Source: Prevotella sp.
GTDB taxonomy: Bacteria; Bacteroidota; Bacteroidia; Bacteroidales; Bacteroidaceae
Assembly (NCBI GenBank): GCA_022511055.1
Contig: JAFLSH010000158.1
Location: forward strand, 1-7,224
DNA length: 7,224 nt
Direction of reading: 5' to 3'
Shown: piece after piece, positions 5,569 through 7,224 of the stretch
How positions within the stretch are numbered: position 1 is the stretch's first letter
How the letters are laid out: each line of letters starts with the position of its first letter
Made by a program: the position numbers and the translations under genes
The notes under the pieces: generated by a model
Databases searched by the model: none
Told to the model about the DNA's origin: nothing
Seen by the model: the letters and a program-made list of their open reading frames with translations, nothing else

Positions 5569-6735
5569 ATGAACAAGAAACGACAAATAGCCATACTTGG
5601 CTCTACAGGCTCCATAGGAACACAGGCGCTCGAGGTCATCGAGGAGCATGCCGAGCTATACGAGGTCTACTGCCTGACGGCAAACAACCAGGTGGAGCTG
5701 CTGGCGCAGCAGGCTCATAAGTTCAAGCCGGCCGCCATTGTCATTGCCAACGAGCAGCGCTACGACGAGCTGCAACGGCTGATGGCCGACGAGCCGGACA
5801 TCAAGGTCTATGCCGGAAGCCGCGCACTCGACGAGATAGTCGAGGCCGACCCCATCGACATGGTGCTGACGGCCATGGTGGGCTTTGCCGGGCTGTCGCC
5901 GACCATCCACGCCATCAAGGCGCGCAAGGCCATAGCCTTAGCCAACAAGGAGACACTGGTGGTGGCGGGCGAGCTGATATTGCAGCTGGCACAGCAGTAC
6001 CACGTACCCATTCTGCCGGTCGACAGCGAACACTCGGCCATCTTCCAGAGCCTGGTCGGCGAGGAGGGCAACCCCATCGAGAAGATACTGCTGACGGCCA
6101 GCGGCGGCCCATTCCGCCAGAAGTCCATGGCAGAGCTGGCCAGCGTGACCAAGGCCGATGCCCTGCGCCACCCGACATGGGACATGGGGGCGAAAATAAC
6201 CATCGACTCCGCCTCGATGATGAACAAGGGCTTCGAGGTAATTGAGGCCAAGTGGCTCTTCGGCGTAGAGCCCAGCCAGATTCAGGTGCTGGTACACCCG
6301 CAGTCGATAGTCCACTCGGCCGTGCAGTTCCAGGACAGCTCGGTCAAGGCGCAGCTGGGCGTACCCGATATGCGACTGCCCATTCAGTATGCCTTCTCGT
6401 TCCCGCGCCGCCTGCCGCTGAGCAGCGAGCGGCTCGACCTGTTCGCCGCCCAGAAGCTGGAGTTCTTCGAGCCTGACCTGCAGAAGTTCCGCTGTCTGGC
6501 ACTGGCCTTCGAGGCCATCGGGCAGGGAGGCAACATGCCCTGCATTGTCAATGCCGCCAACGAGATTGTCAACCGCGCCTTCCTGGAAGACCGCTGCGGC
6601 TTCTTGCAGATGGGCGAGATTATCGAGCAGACCATGGCGAAGGCCACATTCGACCGCAACCCCGACTACGACATCTATATACAGACCGATGCCGAGGCGC
6701 GGCGCATCGCCAGCGAGCTGCTGACAACCCTGTAA
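5569..6735 (+). CDS. dxr: 1-deoxy-D-xylulose-5-phosphate reductoisomerase
   Basis: This cytoplasmic enzyme of the MEP isoprenoid pathway rearranges and reduces DXP to 2-C-methyl-D-erythritol 4-phosphate with NADPH and a divalent metal. Its 388 residues are close to the usual length (E. coli 398). The NADPH-binding loop GSTGSIG is at 11-17, with ANKETLV at 125-131. The metal ligands are D152 and E154 in VDSEH, and E223 in NKGFE, where N219 and K220 contact the substrate phosphate. The SGGPFR motif (178-183) and the flexible-loop HPTWDMG (201-207) are intact. The C-terminal helical domain carries NAANEIVNRAFL. All catalytic residues are present, so the enzyme should be functional and sensitive to fosmidomycin-type inhibition, as is usual in the family. 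rseP follows after 35 bp with no promoter of its own evident, so co-transcription is likely. Confidence 0.98.
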   Translation: MNKKRQIAILGSTGSIGTQALEVIEEHAELYEVYCLTANNQVELLAQQAHKFKPAAIVIANEQRYDELQRLMADEPDIKVYAGSRALDEIVEADPIDMVLTAMVGFAGLSPTIHAIKARKAIALANKETLVVAGELILQLAQQYHVPILPVDSEHSAIFQSLVGEEGNPIEKILLTASGGPFRQKSMAELASVTKADALRHPTWDMGAKITIDSASMMNKGFEVIEAKWLFGVEPSQIQVLVHPQSIVHSAVQFQDSSVKAQLGVPDMRLPIQYAFSFPRRLPLSSERLDLFAAQKLEFFEPDLQKFRCLALAFEAIGQGGNMPCIVNAANEIVNRAFLEDRCGFLQMGEIIEQTMAKATFDRNPDYDIYIQTDAEARRIASELLTTL

Positions 6736-6770
6736 AAAACACACCCCAAAAAAGTAAGTTATTTTTTAGT

Positions 6771-7224
6771 ATGGAAATATTTCTGATAAAGCTGTTACAG
6801 TTCATTCTGGCCATTTCGCTCCTGGTGCTGCTGCACGAGGGTGGCCACTTCTTCTTCGCCAAGCTCTTTGGTGTCCGTGTGGAAAAGTTCTACATGTTCT
6901 TCGACCCCAGCATCTGGAAATGGGACGGCAGCCTGTTCAAGTTCAAGCCCAAGAACAGCGACACGCAGTACGGCATGGGCTGGCTGCCGCTGGGCGGCTA
7001 CTGCAAGATATCGGGCATGATTGACGAGAGCTTCGACACCGAGCAGATGAAGCAGCCCGAACAGCCCTGGGAGTTCCGCACGAAGCCCGCCTGGCAGCGA
7101 CTGCTCATCATGGTGGGCGGCGTGATGGTCAACTTCTTCTTGGCGCTGTTCATCTACTCCATGATACTCTTCCACTGGGGCGACACCTACATCCCCGTGA
7201 AGGACATGACCTTGGGCATGAAGT
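6771..7224 (+). CDS. rseP: Site-2 intramembrane zinc protease RseP, N-terminal part (runs off window)
   Basis: The open frame starts at ATG 6771 and continues through the window edge, giving 151 complete codons. The first transmembrane helix carries the zinc-protease motif HEGGH (H22, E23, H26), at the same position as HEFGH in E. coli RseP. Family-typical YGMGWLPLGGYCKISGMIDE follows (67-86), then FRTKPAWQRLLIMVGGVMVN (102-121), leading into the second transmembrane segment. The PDZ region and the C-terminal LDG zinc-ligand motif should lie beyond 7224. In E. coli RseP cleaves the anti-sigma factor RseA. In Bacteroidetes the substrate is not established, but membrane-anchored regulators are likely. 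The start follows dxr by 35 bp, with an AT-rich gap and no Shine-Dalgarno sequence. Confidence 0.95.
   Translation, partial: MEIFLIKLLQFILAISLLVLLHEGGHFFFAKLFGVRVEKFYMFFDPSIWKWDGSLFKFKPKNSDTQYGMGWLPLGGYCKISGMIDESFDTEQMKQPEQPWEFRTKPAWQRLLIMVGGVMVNFFLALFIYSMILFHWGDTYIPVKDMTLGMK

Noticed and set aside
5938..6744. Antisense open frame (268 codons, minus strand) across dxr
   Set aside because: dxr is certain on the plus strand. The antisense frame has no recognisable domain and no promoter or plausible leader.

Overview
The window looks like chromosome of a GC-rich member of the Bacteroidales, most like a Prevotella-type organism. Three observations support this. Upstream regions carry the Bacteroidetes sigma-ABfr promoter -7 box (TAnnTTTG), once with a TTTG -33 box at 20-nt spacing. 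Start codons are preceded by A-rich, AT-rich leaders instead of Shine-Dalgarno sequences. The gene families (GH97 glycosidase, M64 peptidase, dxr directly next to rseP) are typical of that phylum. Coding regions are clearly GC-rich and intergenic gaps AT-rich. No gene stands out as foreign in composition, and there is no insertion sequence, phage gene, CRISPR array or toxin-antitoxin pair.

Layout, left to right. Bases 1-55 (minus) are the 5' three quarters of a tRNA-Arg with anticodon CCT, cut by the window edge, with a very good promoter at 107-138. A TerC/Alx-family membrane protein follows on the minus strand (150-1154). A compact divergent promoter region (1155-1242) separates it from a plus-strand pair: a secreted SGNH/GDSL hydrolase (1243-2052) and, 40 bp later, a secreted GH97 glycoside hydrolase (2093-4051) with the retaining, alpha-galactosidase-type nucleophile Asp. 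A GC-rich hairpin (4069-4107) sits at the convergent junction with a minus-strand secreted M64-family zinc peptidase (4104-5444). A second divergent promoter region (5445-5568) leads to dxr (5569-6735) and the start of a site-2 protease, rseP (6771 to the window edge).

Functionally the window mixes housekeeping genes with secreted hydrolases. The housekeeping genes are a tRNA, the MEP isoprenoid enzyme Dxr and the envelope-stress protease RseP. The SGNH and GH97 genes are probably one transcript and could cooperate on a decorated (for example acylated) alpha-galactoside-containing glycan, but no SusC/SusD transporter pair or sensor is next to them, so they are not a complete polysaccharide utilisation locus within the window. 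The M64 peptidase is transcribed separately from its own promoter.

I found no clearly new multi-gene system. The points most worth a second look are the overlapping divergent promoters between terC and the SGNH gene, the transporter-less SGNH-GH97 pair, the motif around the predicted GH97 acid/base, and the hairpin that contains the stop codon of the M64 gene.
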